Assembly: GCA_028278205.1 (NCBI GenBank)
Contig: JANQES010000091.1
Location: forward strand, 40,381-104,380
Direction: 5' to 3'
DNA: 64,000 nucleotides
From: Rhodothermales bacterium
GTDB taxonomy: Bacteria; Bacteroidota; Rhodothermia; Rhodothermales; Bin80
Made by a program: the position numbers and the translations under genes. Shown here one piece after another: positions 28,957 to 38,392 of this stretch (within the stretch, counting starts at the first letter, position 1; each line of letters begins with the position of its first letter). Below the pieces are notes generated by a model. That model made no database searches and was not told where the DNA came from. It saw only the letters and a program-made list of their open reading frames with translations.

Positions 28957-28988
28957 TAGAAAATGAATGCTGCAGCATTCATTTTCTA
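28957..28988. terminator. Perfect 32-bp palindrome between the rhomboid genes
   Basis: The arms TAGAAAATGAATGCTG and CAGCATTCATTTTCTA are exact complements without a loop. One end includes the stop codon of rhomboid 2. It may end or process the transcript between the two rhomboids, though no run of T follows. Confidence 0.6.
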
Positions 28989-29675
28989 ATAATATGATCG
29001 TCGTTTGGGTTTGATGGGCAGCTTGCCGCGCCAGTACATGATCAGCAAGAAGCCGAAGAGCATCCCGCCCAGGTGGGCAAAGTGGGCCACTTGCGAGCCG
29101 GTGTTGGCTACCCCGGCAAAAAATTCGATCAGGCCATACCCGATGACCACCCACTTGGCCTTTATCGGAAACAGAAAATAAAGATAGATCGGCTGGTTAG
29201 GAAACATCATGCCATAGGCCAGCAAAATCCCGAAGACCCCTCCCGATGCGCCGACGGTGTAGGCATAACTCCCTTCGAGGCTCGTCACGAGAAGCTGGAT
29301 CAGCCCGGCGCCGGCAACGCAGACAAAATAAAACAGCGTAAACCGGCGCGACCCCCACGTATTTTCGAGTTGCATGCCAAACATCCACAACGCGAACATA
29401 TTGAAGAGGATGTGCCCGATGCCCGCTGTGCTATGCAAAAAACCGTAGGTGATCAGTTGCCAGGGCAAAAAATCTGCCGGGGTGTAATAGCCAGAGGGCG
29501 TGTAGACGATCTCCGGCGTGTTGAGCGGCCACAAGGCAAACCACCTCACCAAAATCTCATTGGTCGACGGCACTAGCTGCGCCATGAAGACCAGCCCGTT
29601 GATGATCAACAGGTTTTTAATAACGGGGGGAAAAACCGAAAACGCCGTGGGCGGCCGGTAAGCATTCTGAGTCAT
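28986..29675 (-). CDS. Rhomboid-family intramembrane serine protease 2
   Basis: 229 residues from ATG 29675 (MTQNAYRPPTAFSVFPPV). An in-frame alternative start at 29750 would add 25 residues of no clear character. The helices carry HSTAGIGHILFNMFALWMFG, the nucleophile Ser144 in TVGASGGVFG and His201 in AHFAHLGGMLFGFL. Unlike its neighbour it has the classical GASG motif and only a short basic tail (KPKRRSYY). It is an inner membrane protease with unknown substrates. Confidence 0.92.
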   Translation of the reverse strand: MTQNAYRPPTAFSVFPPVIKNLLIINGLVFMAQLVPSTNEILVRWFALWPLNTPEIVYTPSGYYTPADFLPWQLITYGFLHSTAGIGHILFNMFALWMFGMQLENTWGSRRFTLFYFVCVAGAGLIQLLVTSLEGSYAYTVGASGGVFGILLAYGMMFPNQPIYLYFLFPIKAKWVVIGYGLIEFFAGVANTGSQVAHFAHLGGMLFGFLLIMYWRGKLPIKPKRRSYY

Positions 29676-29867
29676 GCGATTGGTGCTGTTGAGAACAAAC
29701 GCAGCGTAACGCCCCTTATAGCGCGTAGGGATAGCGAAGGTTGCAGGCATGCCGGGCAGGCTGCCGCGCAGGAATGCCCGCGATGATTTAGCTGGCCCTC
29801 CTTTTGGCCGATTAGATAAGAATACCGGTCTGCTGCTCGATCATCACTCCTTAGTTCCTCCGCGCGG

Positions 29868-32465
29868 GTGTTTTCCTTCGTCAAAAAAAGGGATCCAAAC
29901 ACTGCTGCTACCCCCCCAAAAAAGCGCCGTCGTCGATGGCTGTTGGGGGTGGGGCTGGCGGTGTTGCTTGGGCTGCTTAGCCTCGGCCTGCTGTTTGCAA
30001 ACGTCTACACCCACATGGGCGTGCCCAACCTGGCACATCTGCGAGCCGGGCAGCACCCCCACCTCGGGCTGGCCAGCGTCGTCTACACCGCCGAGGGGCG
30101 CGAGTTGACGCGGTACTATCGCGAGAACCGAACCTGGGTCTCGGCCTCCTCGCTCTCGCCCCACGTCGCCAACGCGCTCGTAGCTACCGAAGACCATCGT
30201 TTCTACACCCACCGGGGCGTCGATTGGTTTCGCCTGGCCTCGTCGACGTGGAAGACCGTCTGGGGCGACCGGCAGGGAGGCTCGACGCTGACGATGCAAC
30301 TGGCTCGTAATTATTTCCCGGACGTGGGCCGGGCGCCGGCGCTCAAACGCAAGCTCTACGAAGTCGCCACGGCGCTCAAAATAGAGCGCGTCTATGACAA
30401 GCAAGAGATCCTGGAATTGTATCTAAACACGGTGCCCTTCGGCTATCAGGCGTATGGGATCGAAACCGCCGCTCAGACCTATTTCAACAAATCAGCCGGC
30501 GCGCTCAACGTCGTCGAGAGCGCGACGCTCGTGGGGATGTTGAAAGGCATCACGCGCTACAACCCCGTGCGGTATCCAGAACGCGCAAGACAACGCCGCA
30601 ACGTGGTCTTGCAGCAAATGCTCAAAAACAACGTCTTCTCCCTGGCCGATTTCGAGCGATTCCTTCAAGAACCCCTCACGCTCGATTTCCAGTTCGACAC
30701 CCAGACGACGGGCCGGGCCTCCCACTTCGCCGAATATGTGCGGTCGTGGCTCGAAGACTGGGCCGCCCGAGAAGGCTACGACCTCTACGCCGACGGTCTG
30801 AAGATCTACACCACGCTCGACGGGCGCCTGCAAGCGCAGGCCGAAGCCGCCGTCGAGACGCAACTCAACGGGCTGCAAGCCGTCGCCGGGTATGAATGGA
30901 GCCGCCGTTCGCCGTCGCTCCTCGGCGGCACGCCGGTAGTCTACGAACGCGCCCTGGAAGCAGGCCGCTTCGAGCCGTTCGCCTACTTCCGCCGCGCTCG
31001 TCAGGAGTTGATCGATCAACACGTCCGGCGCTCGCAACGCTACCGGGATGCCCTCGGGCAAGGCGCCACGCCCGACGACGCCCTGCAAGCGCTCCGCGAC
31101 GACGCGGCGTTCATCGATTCGCTCTGCGCCGACCTGACGCGCCTGGAAACCGGCCTCGTTGCGCTCGACCCCGCCACGGGCCGCGTGCTGGCCTGGGTGG
31201 GCGGACGCGATTTTGCGCAGGATAAATACGACAAGGTGGCCCTGGCCCGGCGACAACCCGGCTCGACGTTCAAGCCGTTCGTCTACGCCGCTGCGCTCGA
31301 AAACGGCTATTCGCCCCTGGACGAACGCACCGACAGCGTCCGCACCTACACCACCAACGGCGCCGACAGAACGTGGACGCCGACGAACGCCGGCGGCAAA
31401 GCCACCGGCGATACGCTCTCGCTGCGCGACGGGCTGGCGCTGTCCAAAAACACCATCACCGCGCAACTCATGGACGAGTTGGGGCCCGGCTGGGTGGCAC
31501 ACATCGCCCGGCGCATGGGCATCCGGAGCGACCTCGCCGAAGTGCCGTCGCTGGCGCTGGGCACGAGCGAGGTATCGCTCCTGGAAATGGTAGCCGCCTA
31601 CGGACCGCTGGCGAATCACGGACGCTATCACAAGCCTTTTTTCATCACCCGCATCGAAGACCGAAACAGCCAGCCGCTGGCCGTCTTTGAGCCGGAAGGC
31701 CGCGAGGCCATCTCGCCCAACACGGCCTACAACGTCCTGGAGATGATGCGCGCCGTCGTAGACGAAGGCACCGGCGCGCGGATCCGCTCGCAGTTCGGCA
31801 TCAAGGCTGATGTGGCAGGCAAAACGGGCACCACACAAAACAATGCCGACGGGTGGTTCATCCTGCTGCACCCGCGTCTGGCCGTCGGCGCCTGGGTGGG
31901 TTTCAACGACCGCCAGGTGACGTTCCGGTCGAACTTCTGGGGGCAAGGCGGCCACAACGCCCTCTACGTCGTCGGCGACTTTTTTCAGCGCGTGCTCGGG
32001 GTGGAAGAGGCGTGGCACAAAGCGCAGTTCAAAGCACCCCGTGGCTACACCCCGCCGGTGCCTCCCGACTCGCCCCGCGCCCTGGCGGCCCATCCCGACT
32101 CGGCAGCCTCACCGCTCATCGCTCAGCCTGGTACAGACCCCAACGTGGACATCGAAGGGTTTTTTCGGACAGCCGTCGCCTCGAACACCCGCAACGACGG
32201 CACTCCCAGCGCCGACACCGCTGGCATCATCCTGCCCGACACCGCCGGCGTTACCCGGGCCGCTGAAACATCCGACGCCGACTCGGCTCGATCCGCGCCT
32301 GTCATCGCCCCCATCGACACCGACCCGCGCCGCGCGCCGGCCACCTCCAGAAACCAGGCCGAAAACGACGTCGAACGCGCCATGCGCCTGATGCTCGGCC
32401 CCGTCAAACCCTCCCGCCGCGATTCATCCCGCACGCGCCGCTCCGGCAGCCGGAGAAATCAATAA
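29868..32465 (+). CDS. mrcA: Penicillin-binding protein 1A (class A), copy 1
   Basis: 865 residues from GTG 29868. A basic N-terminus and one membrane helix (about 24-46) are followed by a GT51 glycosyltransferase domain with EDHRFYTHRGVD (Glu108), GGSTLTMQLARN and KIERVYDKQEILELYLN. The transpeptidase domain has PGSTFKPF (Ser466, Lys469), SKN (526-528) and KTGTT (652-656). It polymerises and cross-links peptidoglycan outside the inner membrane. The C-terminal 150 residues are low-complexity and rich in Asp, Pro, Ala and Arg (TDPRRAPATSRN). A second PBP1A gene follows 1.3 kb later. Confidence 0.95.
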   Translation: MFSFVKKRDPNTAATPPKKRRRRWLLGVGLAVLLGLLSLGLLFANVYTHMGVPNLAHLRAGQHPHLGLASVVYTAEGRELTRYYRENRTWVSASSLSPHVANALVATEDHRFYTHRGVDWFRLASSTWKTVWGDRQGGSTLTMQLARNYFPDVGRAPALKRKLYEVATALKIERVYDKQEILELYLNTVPFGYQAYGIETAAQTYFNKSAGALNVVESATLVGMLKGITRYNPVRYPERARQRRNVVLQQMLKNNVFSLADFERFLQEPLTLDFQFDTQTTGRASHFAEYVRSWLEDWAAREGYDLYADGLKIYTTLDGRLQAQAEAAVETQLNGLQAVAGYEWSRRSPSLLGGTPVVYERALEAGRFEPFAYFRRARQELIDQHVRRSQRYRDALGQGATPDDALQALRDDAAFIDSLCADLTRLETGLVALDPATGRVLAWVGGRDFAQDKYDKVALARRQPGSTFKPFVYAAALENGYSPLDERTDSVRTYTTNGADRTWTPTNAGGKATGDTLSLRDGLALSKNTITAQLMDELGPGWVAHIARRMGIRSDLAEVPSLALGTSEVSLLEMVAAYGPLANHGRYHKPFFITRIEDRNSQPLAVFEPEGREAISPNTAYNVLEMMRAVVDEGTGARIRSQFGIKADVAGKTGTTQNNADGWFILLHPRLAVGAWVGFNDRQVTFRSNFWGQGGHNALYVVGDFFQRVLGVEEAWHKAQFKAPRGYTPPVPPDSPRALAAHPDSAASPLIAQPGTDPNVDIEGFFRTAVASNTRNDGTPSADTAGIILPDTAGVTRAAETSDADSARSAPVIAPIDTDPRRAPATSRNQAENDVERAMRLMLGPVKPSRRDSSRTRRSGSRRNQ

Positions 32466-32468
32466 TAA

Positions 32469-32686
32469 AACGTGAAACGTGAAACGGGGTGCGTGAAACG
32501 TGAAACGTGAAACGTGAGGGTGCTGTTAGAAGCGTTTTTAGAAGCACACGCGTGTTTACGTCATCCTGCGACGTTTTGCATCGAATCGTTATTAAGTTCG
32601 CAGTTTTTGGATGCAAAACCGGGAAAACGAGCACCTGAGGCGATGCCCCCGCAAAACGCACCCTCACGTGTCACGTTTCACGCTCC
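32469..32686. repeat. Heptamer inverted repeat (CGTGAAA word) with internal hairpin
   Basis: The left arm (32469-32520) repeats CGTGAAA about six times. The right arm (32660-32686) is the inverted word TTTCACG. The 140-bp interior carries a second exact 10-bp stem (32573-32582 GTTTTGCATC with 32610-32619). The element starts 4 bp after the PBP1A stop codon. Confidence 0.85.
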
Positions 32687-32753
32687 CTACCCTGCGGCAC
32701 AACGACGCTGGGCGGCACGACGCTAAAGAAAACGCCCCGCCATCTCGAACGGC

Positions 32754-33509
32754 ATGATCCTCTTCGTCTCAGACATGCATTTTGGCCGGGGTAGCCCCGC
32801 TGAGGAACGCGCCAGCGAAGCGGCGCTCGTGGCCTGCCTGCGCGCCTACGAAGCCTCGGCGGAGCGGCTCTACCTCGTCGGCGACGTCTTTGACCAATAC
32901 ATCGAATACCGCGCGCTGATCCCCAAAGGCTTCGTCCGCTTCCAGGCATTGCTGGCCGAATGGACCGGCCGCGGCGTGCCCGTGACGTACCTCGTGGGCA
33001 ACCACGATCCGTGGCATATCGATTATTTCGAGCAAGAACTGGGCGTCCGCGTCGTTTTCGATGAACTGGTCGAGACCGTCGGGGAGCGCGCGCTTTATCT
33101 GAGACACGGCGACGGGGTCTCCAAAAAAGATCGGGCCTATCGATGGATGAAGCCCTGGCTCCGGCATCCGTTGCCGGTCTGGCTCTACCGGTCGCTGCTG
33201 CCCGCCGACGCCGGCCTGCGCCTGGCGCGTTGGTTCAGCCGGCATCAGGGCGATCAGGATGTTGAGGCGGCCACCGTCGAGGGCTTACGGGAGCACGCCC
33301 GGCGCATCCTCAGCGACACCGAGGCCGGCCTCGTCGTGATGGGCCACAGCCATCTTCCCGAAATACACCACTGGCCCGAAGGCACCTATCTCAATACCGG
33401 CTGCTGGTACAAAGCCCGCACTTTTGCCTGCCTGGATGAGGCAGGCCCCCGGCTGCTTCAGTGGAACGGAGAAGAGGCCGTCATCGTTGATCAAGAAACC
33501 GTCGCCTGA
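32754..33509 (+). CDS. lpxH: LpxH-like UDP-2,3-diacylglucosamine diphosphatase family metallophosphoesterase
   Basis: 251 residues from ATG 32754. The calcineurin-type motifs are in order: VSDMHFG (Asp7, His9), VGDVFD, LVGNHDPWH, LRHGDGVS and MGHSHLPEI. The spacing and the YLNTGCWY ending fit the LpxH family, which removes UMP from UDP-2,3-diacylglucosamine in lipid A synthesis on the inner face of the inner membrane. A general UDP-diacylglucosamine-like phosphoesterase of Bacteroidota remains possible. It lies between two PBP1A genes, a plausible envelope-synthesis group. Confidence 0.85.
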   Translation: MILFVSDMHFGRGSPAEERASEAALVACLRAYEASAERLYLVGDVFDQYIEYRALIPKGFVRFQALLAEWTGRGVPVTYLVGNHDPWHIDYFEQELGVRVVFDELVETVGERALYLRHGDGVSKKDRAYRWMKPWLRHPLPVWLYRSLLPADAGLRLARWFSRHQGDQDVEAATVEGLREHARRILSDTEAGLVVMGHSHLPEIHHWPEGTYLNTGCWYKARTFACLDEAGPRLLQWNGEEAVIVDQETVA

Positions 33510-33762
33510 AAGACGCTAAACCTCTTCCTCGCAAAAGCTTGTAACGAATCGCCTGCCGGCGTCGTTGAAAAAGGGAAACGAATCTTTTTGCTAAAAAAGA
33601 ACGTGTTTCTAGATTCGCGCCGGGCTGCGCCGGTAGAATGTACGCTCGTCGATGCTTATTTTGGGCCGAATTAGGGTGTATTGATATCCATTCTGAATGT
33701 CAACACGCCCTGGGAAGCTCCAGAAAAAAGCCTTGCAGCTTCCGACACCCTGAAGACGCACC

Positions 33763-36225
33763 ATGCCCGACTACTCCGACCAGGAACTTCAGCAATATTT
33801 CGAAAACCGGGATCACCGCCATCGCCGCGCCGGTGACGGGCTGAGTATGCCGGTCGCGGAGCCGGGTGCTCCGGAAACACCACCTGCGCCGGAGCCACCC
33901 GCCGGAAGCGGCCCTTCGTCTAATGGAACAGGCAGCCCGCCGCCGGCCTATCGGGGCTATCGCGCTTTTCTCTACCGCAAACTGCACGATCCCAAAAAAG
34001 TCGATGCAGCCTTTGCCGTGTCGGTGCTGGCGGGCTTTTTCTTCTTCTGCGTCTTCGCGCTGGGCCTCTACATGCTCACCTTCCTGGGCGATCTGCCTTC
34101 GCTCGAACAGATCGAGAACCCGAACCTCGAACTCGCCACGGTTGCCTATACCGCCGACGGCGTGGAACTGGGCCGCTATGGCCGGCAAAACCGTTCCTGG
34201 GTTGCCTACGATGACATCTCGCCCTACGTCAAAGAGGCGCTCATCGCCACGGAAGATCATCGGTTTGAGCGACACTGGGGGATGGACCTGTTCCGCACCG
34301 CCTCGGCAGTAACCCAGACGGTGCTGGGCAAGGTCGGCCTGCCCTTTGACCGGCAGGGCGGCTCGACGATCACGCAGCAGTTGGCGCGTAACCTCTACAA
34401 CGAACAGATCGGCTTCGAGACCAGCGTCACGCGGAAGCTCAAAGAGATGGTCACGGCTGTGCAGTTGGAGCGGCGCTATACCAAGCAAGAGATCGTCGAG
34501 ATGTACCTCAACACGGTGCCGTTCCGGCATAACGCCTACGGCATCGAGGCTGCCGCGCGCACCTACTTTCGCAAATCCGCCGCCGAACTCGACGTCCTGG
34601 AGAGCGCGGCCATGGTGGGCATGCTCAAGGCCAGCACCCGCTACGACCCGGTGCGCAACCCGGAGAACTCGCGCGGGCGCCGCAACGTGGTCATGCGGCA
34701 AATGGTCAAACACGGCAAGCTCGACGCCGCCTTCTACGAGGCGCACAAAGACTCGCTGACGGCCACCAACTTCCAGTCGGCAGACGTGACGGACAGCTTC
34801 GCGCCCTATTTTGCCGAGTACGTGCGCAACTGGCTCGCTGCCTGGGGCGAAGAGCGCGGCTACGACATCTATGCCGAGGGCCTCGTCGTTTTTACCACGT
34901 TGGATTCGCGCTTGCAGGCCTTTGCGCAGGAAGCCGTCGCAGCCAAGATGAACGGCTTGCAGGCCGTCGTCGATTGCGAATGGAGCGCGCGGTCTAACCC
35001 CCGCTACCGCTTCGGCGAAAACCTGCAAGCCTACCAGGACGCCGACTGTCATAAGGTCAAAGAAAACCGGTTTGCCTATTTCTGGGAAGCCAAGGATGAC
35101 TTGTTCGAGAAGTTCATCCAGGAGAGCGAGCGCTACCGGAGGCTGCGCAACCAGGGTGTCATGGCCGACTCGGCGCTGGCGCAGTTGCGCAAGAATGAGG
35201 CGTTTGTCGATTCGCTTAAAGCCGAAAAGACGCGCATGGAGACCGGCCTGATCTCCATCGATCCGCACACCGGCTATGTCAAGGCCTGGGTCGGCGGGCG
35301 GGATCTCAAGGATGACTGGTTCGACCACGTCGCCATTGCCAAACGCCAGCCGGGCTCGACGTTTAAGCCCTTCGTCTACACCGCCGCGATCGACAACGGC
35401 TACACGCCCTCGCACCTGCTCACCGATACGCTCTTTACCTACATCGATCCGGTGACCAAACAGCGCTGGCGCCCGCGCAACTCCGGCGCCGCCGCCAGCG
35501 GGCGCACGATCACGCTCCGAGAGGGTCTGGCGAAATCGCTGAATACGATTTCGGGGCAGCTCATCATCCTGATCAAACCCAGCACGGCGGCTTTTTACGC
35601 CCGGCGCATGGGCATCGAGAGCGAACTCGACCAGGTGCCGGCGCTGGCCCTGGGCACCAGCGACGTGTCGCTCCTGGAACTGGCCACGGGCTACAGCACG
35701 CTGGCCAACGGCGGCATCCGCAACGAACCGATCGTGGTCACACGCATCGAGGATAAGAACGGCAATCTGCTCTACGAAGCGCAGCAGGCGCCCAAAGAAG
35801 CCCTCTCCGACCAGACCGCCGCGCTGGTCGTCGACATGATGCGCGACGTGATCGCCTACGGCACCGGCGCCCGCATCCGCAACCAGTTCAAGCTCACCGG
35901 CTATGACTTTGCCGGCAAAACGGGCACCACGCAGGAAGGCGCCGACGGCTGGTTCATGCTGATGCACCCCGAACTGGTCACCGGCTCCTGGGTCGGCTTC
36001 AACGACCGCCGCGTGACGTTCCGCTCCGGCTGGTGGGGCCAGGGCGCCCACAACGCCCTCTTCGTCGTCGGCGATTACCTCAAGCGCGTCAACACCTCGC
36101 CCGACGTGGCGTTGAGCAAGGGCGAGAAATTCCCCGCGCCGGAAGCCTACGACTTGCCCCTGCCGCTCGAAGCGCTCGAAGCCCAACGCCGAAGCGAAGA
36201 AGAAAACCGCCGCGTCGGATGGTAA
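33763..36225 (+). CDS. mrcA: Penicillin-binding protein 1A (class A), copy 2
   Basis: 820 residues from ATG 33763. A hydrophilic, Pro-rich N-terminal tail of about 75 residues (PETPPAPEPPAGSGPSSNG) precedes the membrane helix (about 82-108). The GT51 domain has EDHRFERHWGMD (Glu164), GGSTITQQLARN and ERRYTKQEIVEMYLN. The transpeptidase domain has PGSTFKPF (Ser532, Lys535), SLN (592-594) and KTGTT (719-723). It is clearly a paralogue of the 29868 gene but differs in having the long cytoplasmic tail and lacking the long C-terminal tail. Both bifunctional enzymes appear intact, so they may serve different growth modes. Confidence 0.95.
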   Translation: MPDYSDQELQQYFENRDHRHRRAGDGLSMPVAEPGAPETPPAPEPPAGSGPSSNGTGSPPPAYRGYRAFLYRKLHDPKKVDAAFAVSVLAGFFFFCVFALGLYMLTFLGDLPSLEQIENPNLELATVAYTADGVELGRYGRQNRSWVAYDDISPYVKEALIATEDHRFERHWGMDLFRTASAVTQTVLGKVGLPFDRQGGSTITQQLARNLYNEQIGFETSVTRKLKEMVTAVQLERRYTKQEIVEMYLNTVPFRHNAYGIEAAARTYFRKSAAELDVLESAAMVGMLKASTRYDPVRNPENSRGRRNVVMRQMVKHGKLDAAFYEAHKDSLTATNFQSADVTDSFAPYFAEYVRNWLAAWGEERGYDIYAEGLVVFTTLDSRLQAFAQEAVAAKMNGLQAVVDCEWSARSNPRYRFGENLQAYQDADCHKVKENRFAYFWEAKDDLFEKFIQESERYRRLRNQGVMADSALAQLRKNEAFVDSLKAEKTRMETGLISIDPHTGYVKAWVGGRDLKDDWFDHVAIAKRQPGSTFKPFVYTAAIDNGYTPSHLLTDTLFTYIDPVTKQRWRPRNSGAAASGRTITLREGLAKSLNTISGQLIILIKPSTAAFYARRMGIESELDQVPALALGTSDVSLLELATGYSTLANGGIRNEPIVVTRIEDKNGNLLYEAQQAPKEALSDQTAALVVDMMRDVIAYGTGARIRNQFKLTGYDFAGKTGTTQEGADGWFMLMHPELVTGSWVGFNDRRVTFRSGWWGQGAHNALFVVGDYLKRVNTSPDVALSKGEKFPAPEAYDLPLPLEALEAQRRSEEENRRVGW

Positions 36226-36389
36226 TGCAACCGCTGATGAACGCTGATAAATGCAACCGCTGATGCACGCTGATAAACGCAGATTTTGTGAGGCATCAAT
36301 GTGTAGCGACGCTTCATCCTTCTTCGCTTCATCCCTTTTCGCAACATCCCTCCCATCTGTGTTCATCTGTATCCATCTGCGGTTGCAAT
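36225..36389. repeat. Inverted repeat with GATGAACGC-type words between PBP1A and sbcD
   Basis: The left arm (36225-36284) alternates GCAACCGCTGATG and ACGCTGATAA words (period about 10-11). The right arm (36352-36389) is the inverted ATCTGTGTTCATCTG type ending GCGGTTGCAATG. That final ATG is the start codon of sbcD. A related element lies at 41598-41706. Confidence 0.85.
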
Positions 36390-37635
36390 GAAAATCCTGC
36401 ACACCGCCGACATTCACCTCGGCAGTAACACCTACGGGCGCATCGACCCGGAGACGGGGCTCAATACCAGGCTGCTCGACTTCAAGCGCAGCTTCGAGTT
36501 TATGGTCCAGCGCGGCCTCGACGAAGACATCGACGTGTTCCTCTTCTGCGGCGACGCCTATCGCACCGCCGACCCGACGCCGACGCAGCAAAAGGTCTTT
36601 GCCGAATGTCTCAAACCCATCGCCGACGCGGGCCTGCCCATCCTCATGGTCACCGGCAACCACGACCACCCCGTCTCGTTTGGCAAAGCCTCGGCCATCG
36701 ACATCTTCGGCTACGTCAGCGGCGACGTACACGTTTTTCGCAGGCCCGATACCGCCCGCATCGAGACCAAAAGCGGCCCGTTGCAACTGCTGGCCATGCC
36801 CTGGCCCATCCGCAGCATGTTGCTCTCGAAGGGCGAGTATCGCAAGAAATCGCCCCTGGAAATCCGCGAGATCATCGAGCAGTTGTACGTCGATTTTATC
36901 GCTGCCGCCGTCGAGGAGTTCGACCCGGCACTGCCGACGGTGCTGGCGGGCCACTTCAGCGTGCAGGGCAGCGACCTGGCCGGCTCGGAACGCACCAGCC
37001 TGATCGCCCACGAACCCAAGTTTACGCCCGGCCAGCTTTCGCCGCCGCCTATCGATTATGTGGCGCTCGGTCACATCCATCGCTTCCAGGACCGCCGCAC
37101 CGACCCCGAAGCGCCGCCCGTGGTCTATTGCAGCAGCATCGAACGGATCTCGTTCAAAGAATGGGACGACCGCAAAGGCTTCGTGCTGGTGACCATCGAC
37201 ACCGAAGGCGCCGAGAAAAAGACCACCTACGAATTCGTCGATACCCCCGCGCGGCGGTTCGTCAACATCGAGAAAGACGCCCGCGACGCCGTCGATCCGA
37301 CCGAGGTGATCCTGGCCGAGATTGCACGCGAAGACGTCACCGACGCCATCGTGCGGGTGCGGTATCACGTGGAAGAGGCGCAGGTAGCGCAGATAGACAT
37401 GCACCGCATCCGGGAGGCGCTCAAGCCGGCCTCGGTCATCGCCTCCATCGAACGCACGGTCGATCCGGTAGAGCGCCAGCGCCGCACGGTGCTCACCCGC
37501 GAGTCGAGCCTGCACGAGGCCATGACCAGCTACATCGCCCAGCACGACAACCTGGCCACGGTCAAAGACGACCTGATCAAGGCGGCGCTGGAGCTGGAGG
37601 CCGAATATGACGCCAAACGACGCGCTGAAGAGTAG
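36388..37635 (+). CDS. sbcD: SbcD/Mre11-like DNA repair nuclease
   Basis: 415 residues from ATG 36388, whose start codon is the last part of an inverted repeat arm. The metallophosphoesterase motifs of SbcD are clear: HTADIHLGS, LFCGDAYR, VTGNHDHPVSF, LAGHFSV and VALGHIHRFQ. A capping part follows and the C-terminus is helical and charged (LELEAEYDAKRRAEE). SbcD works with SbcC to cut hairpins and DNA ends. No sbcC gene follows in this window, so its partner must be elsewhere. The link to a hairpin-rich genome region is suggestive but unproven. Confidence 0.9.
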   Translation: MKILHTADIHLGSNTYGRIDPETGLNTRLLDFKRSFEFMVQRGLDEDIDVFLFCGDAYRTADPTPTQQKVFAECLKPIADAGLPILMVTGNHDHPVSFGKASAIDIFGYVSGDVHVFRRPDTARIETKSGPLQLLAMPWPIRSMLLSKGEYRKKSPLEIREIIEQLYVDFIAAAVEEFDPALPTVLAGHFSVQGSDLAGSERTSLIAHEPKFTPGQLSPPPIDYVALGHIHRFQDRRTDPEAPPVVYCSSIERISFKEWDDRKGFVLVTIDTEGAEKKTTYEFVDTPARRFVNIEKDARDAVDPTEVILAEIAREDVTDAIVRVRYHVEEAQVAQIDMHRIREALKPASVIASIERTVDPVERQRRTVLTRESSLHEAMTSYIAQHDNLATVKDDLIKAALELEAEYDAKRRAEE

Positions 37636-37731
37636 GTCGTATTGAAATCCTTCATCCGAATTTCGATATTCAGCTATCTACTCCGCTCCAGTGTATAATT
37701 ATCAAGCAAGCCCCGACGGAAGGCTGGACCG

Positions 37732-38244
37732 ATGTCTGTCGAAGATTTGACTGTGGTGGTGCCGCGCAAAGAGGGCGTGACCGCCAGCGAAGAGCCGAGC
37801 ACCATTGCCATATGGCCGCTCGTGGAAGCAGCGTTGAAACGGATTGAAGCCGACGAGACGACGGCCGAAGCCGCCCGCGCCGCCCTGGCCTCTAGCGACG
37901 GCTGCGTCGTGCTGGCCAACTATCTCAACAGCGAGGCTAAACGCATCTTCAGCATGGACTACCAGTTCAAGGTCCCGCTGATTGTGCTGGCTGCCGAAAT
38001 GGCCCGCGAAGACGACGGCGCCGACTCCATCTACGACCCCGAAGAAGGCGCCCTCTACTTCGAAACCGACGAGGGCCAGTATTCCTTTCACGTCTTCAAG
38101 GAATGGACCGTCGATTGGGAAACCGTCGCCGACGAGGTGCAAAGCGGCTACGAGTGGAACGGCATCGAAAACCAAACCTGGGCCCTCGACCTGCTGCTCG
38201 ACTACCTCGACTACGGCACCCAGACGACCTTCGGCGGGGATTAG
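37732..38244 (+). CDS. Uncharacterised acidic protein
   Basis: 170 residues, ATG 37732. Not recognised. The protein is strongly acidic (about one Asp or Glu in five), has no signal peptide or membrane segment, and looks like a single mixed alpha/beta domain: helices near 27-75 (WPLVEAALKRIEADETTAE) and strands with FKVPLIVLAAEMA and GALYFETDEGQYSFHVF. It ends in Trp- and Tyr-rich WALDLLLDYLDYGTQTTF. It may have been made as a soluble cytoplasmic protein. Its start lies 96 bp after sbcD in the same direction, but nothing else ties them. Confidence 0.75.
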   Translation: MSVEDLTVVVPRKEGVTASEEPSTIAIWPLVEAALKRIEADETTAEAARAALASSDGCVVLANYLNSEAKRIFSMDYQFKVPLIVLAAEMAREDDGADSIYDPEEGALYFETDEGQYSFHVFKEWTVDWETVADEVQSGYEWNGIENQTWALDLLLDYLDYGTQTTFGGD

Positions 38245-38392
38245 GGAGTGTCTGCAAACTGAATCGTCGAAGAAGCCCCGTAGGGGCGTCCTGTTTGTAG
38301 TACCTCGCGTTTCCTGAAAAAATAGCTCCGTAGGAGCGGCCTGTTAAAGAAAGAAACAGGTCGCCCCTACGAGGCTTTGCAAACACGCCCTA
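38243..38392. repeat. Inverted repeat filling a convergent junction (GTAGGGGCG type)
   Basis: Outer arms AGGGAGTGTCTGCAAA and TTTGCAAACACGCCCT pair across 38243-38392. Inner arms CCCCGTAGGGGCG and CGCCCCTACG pair again, with CCTGTTTG and GAAACAGG inside. It occupies the entire gap between the convergent genes ending at 38244 and 38390. Confidence 0.85.

Noticed and set aside
30492..32093. A 533-codon minus-strand frame
   Set aside because: Antisense to PBP1A copy 1.
33700..37545. A 1281-codon open frame on the minus strand
   Set aside because: It is antisense to the second PBP1A and sbcD, both of which have full sets of family motifs. GC-rich codon bias keeps the antisense frame open, and its translation has no recognisable domain.
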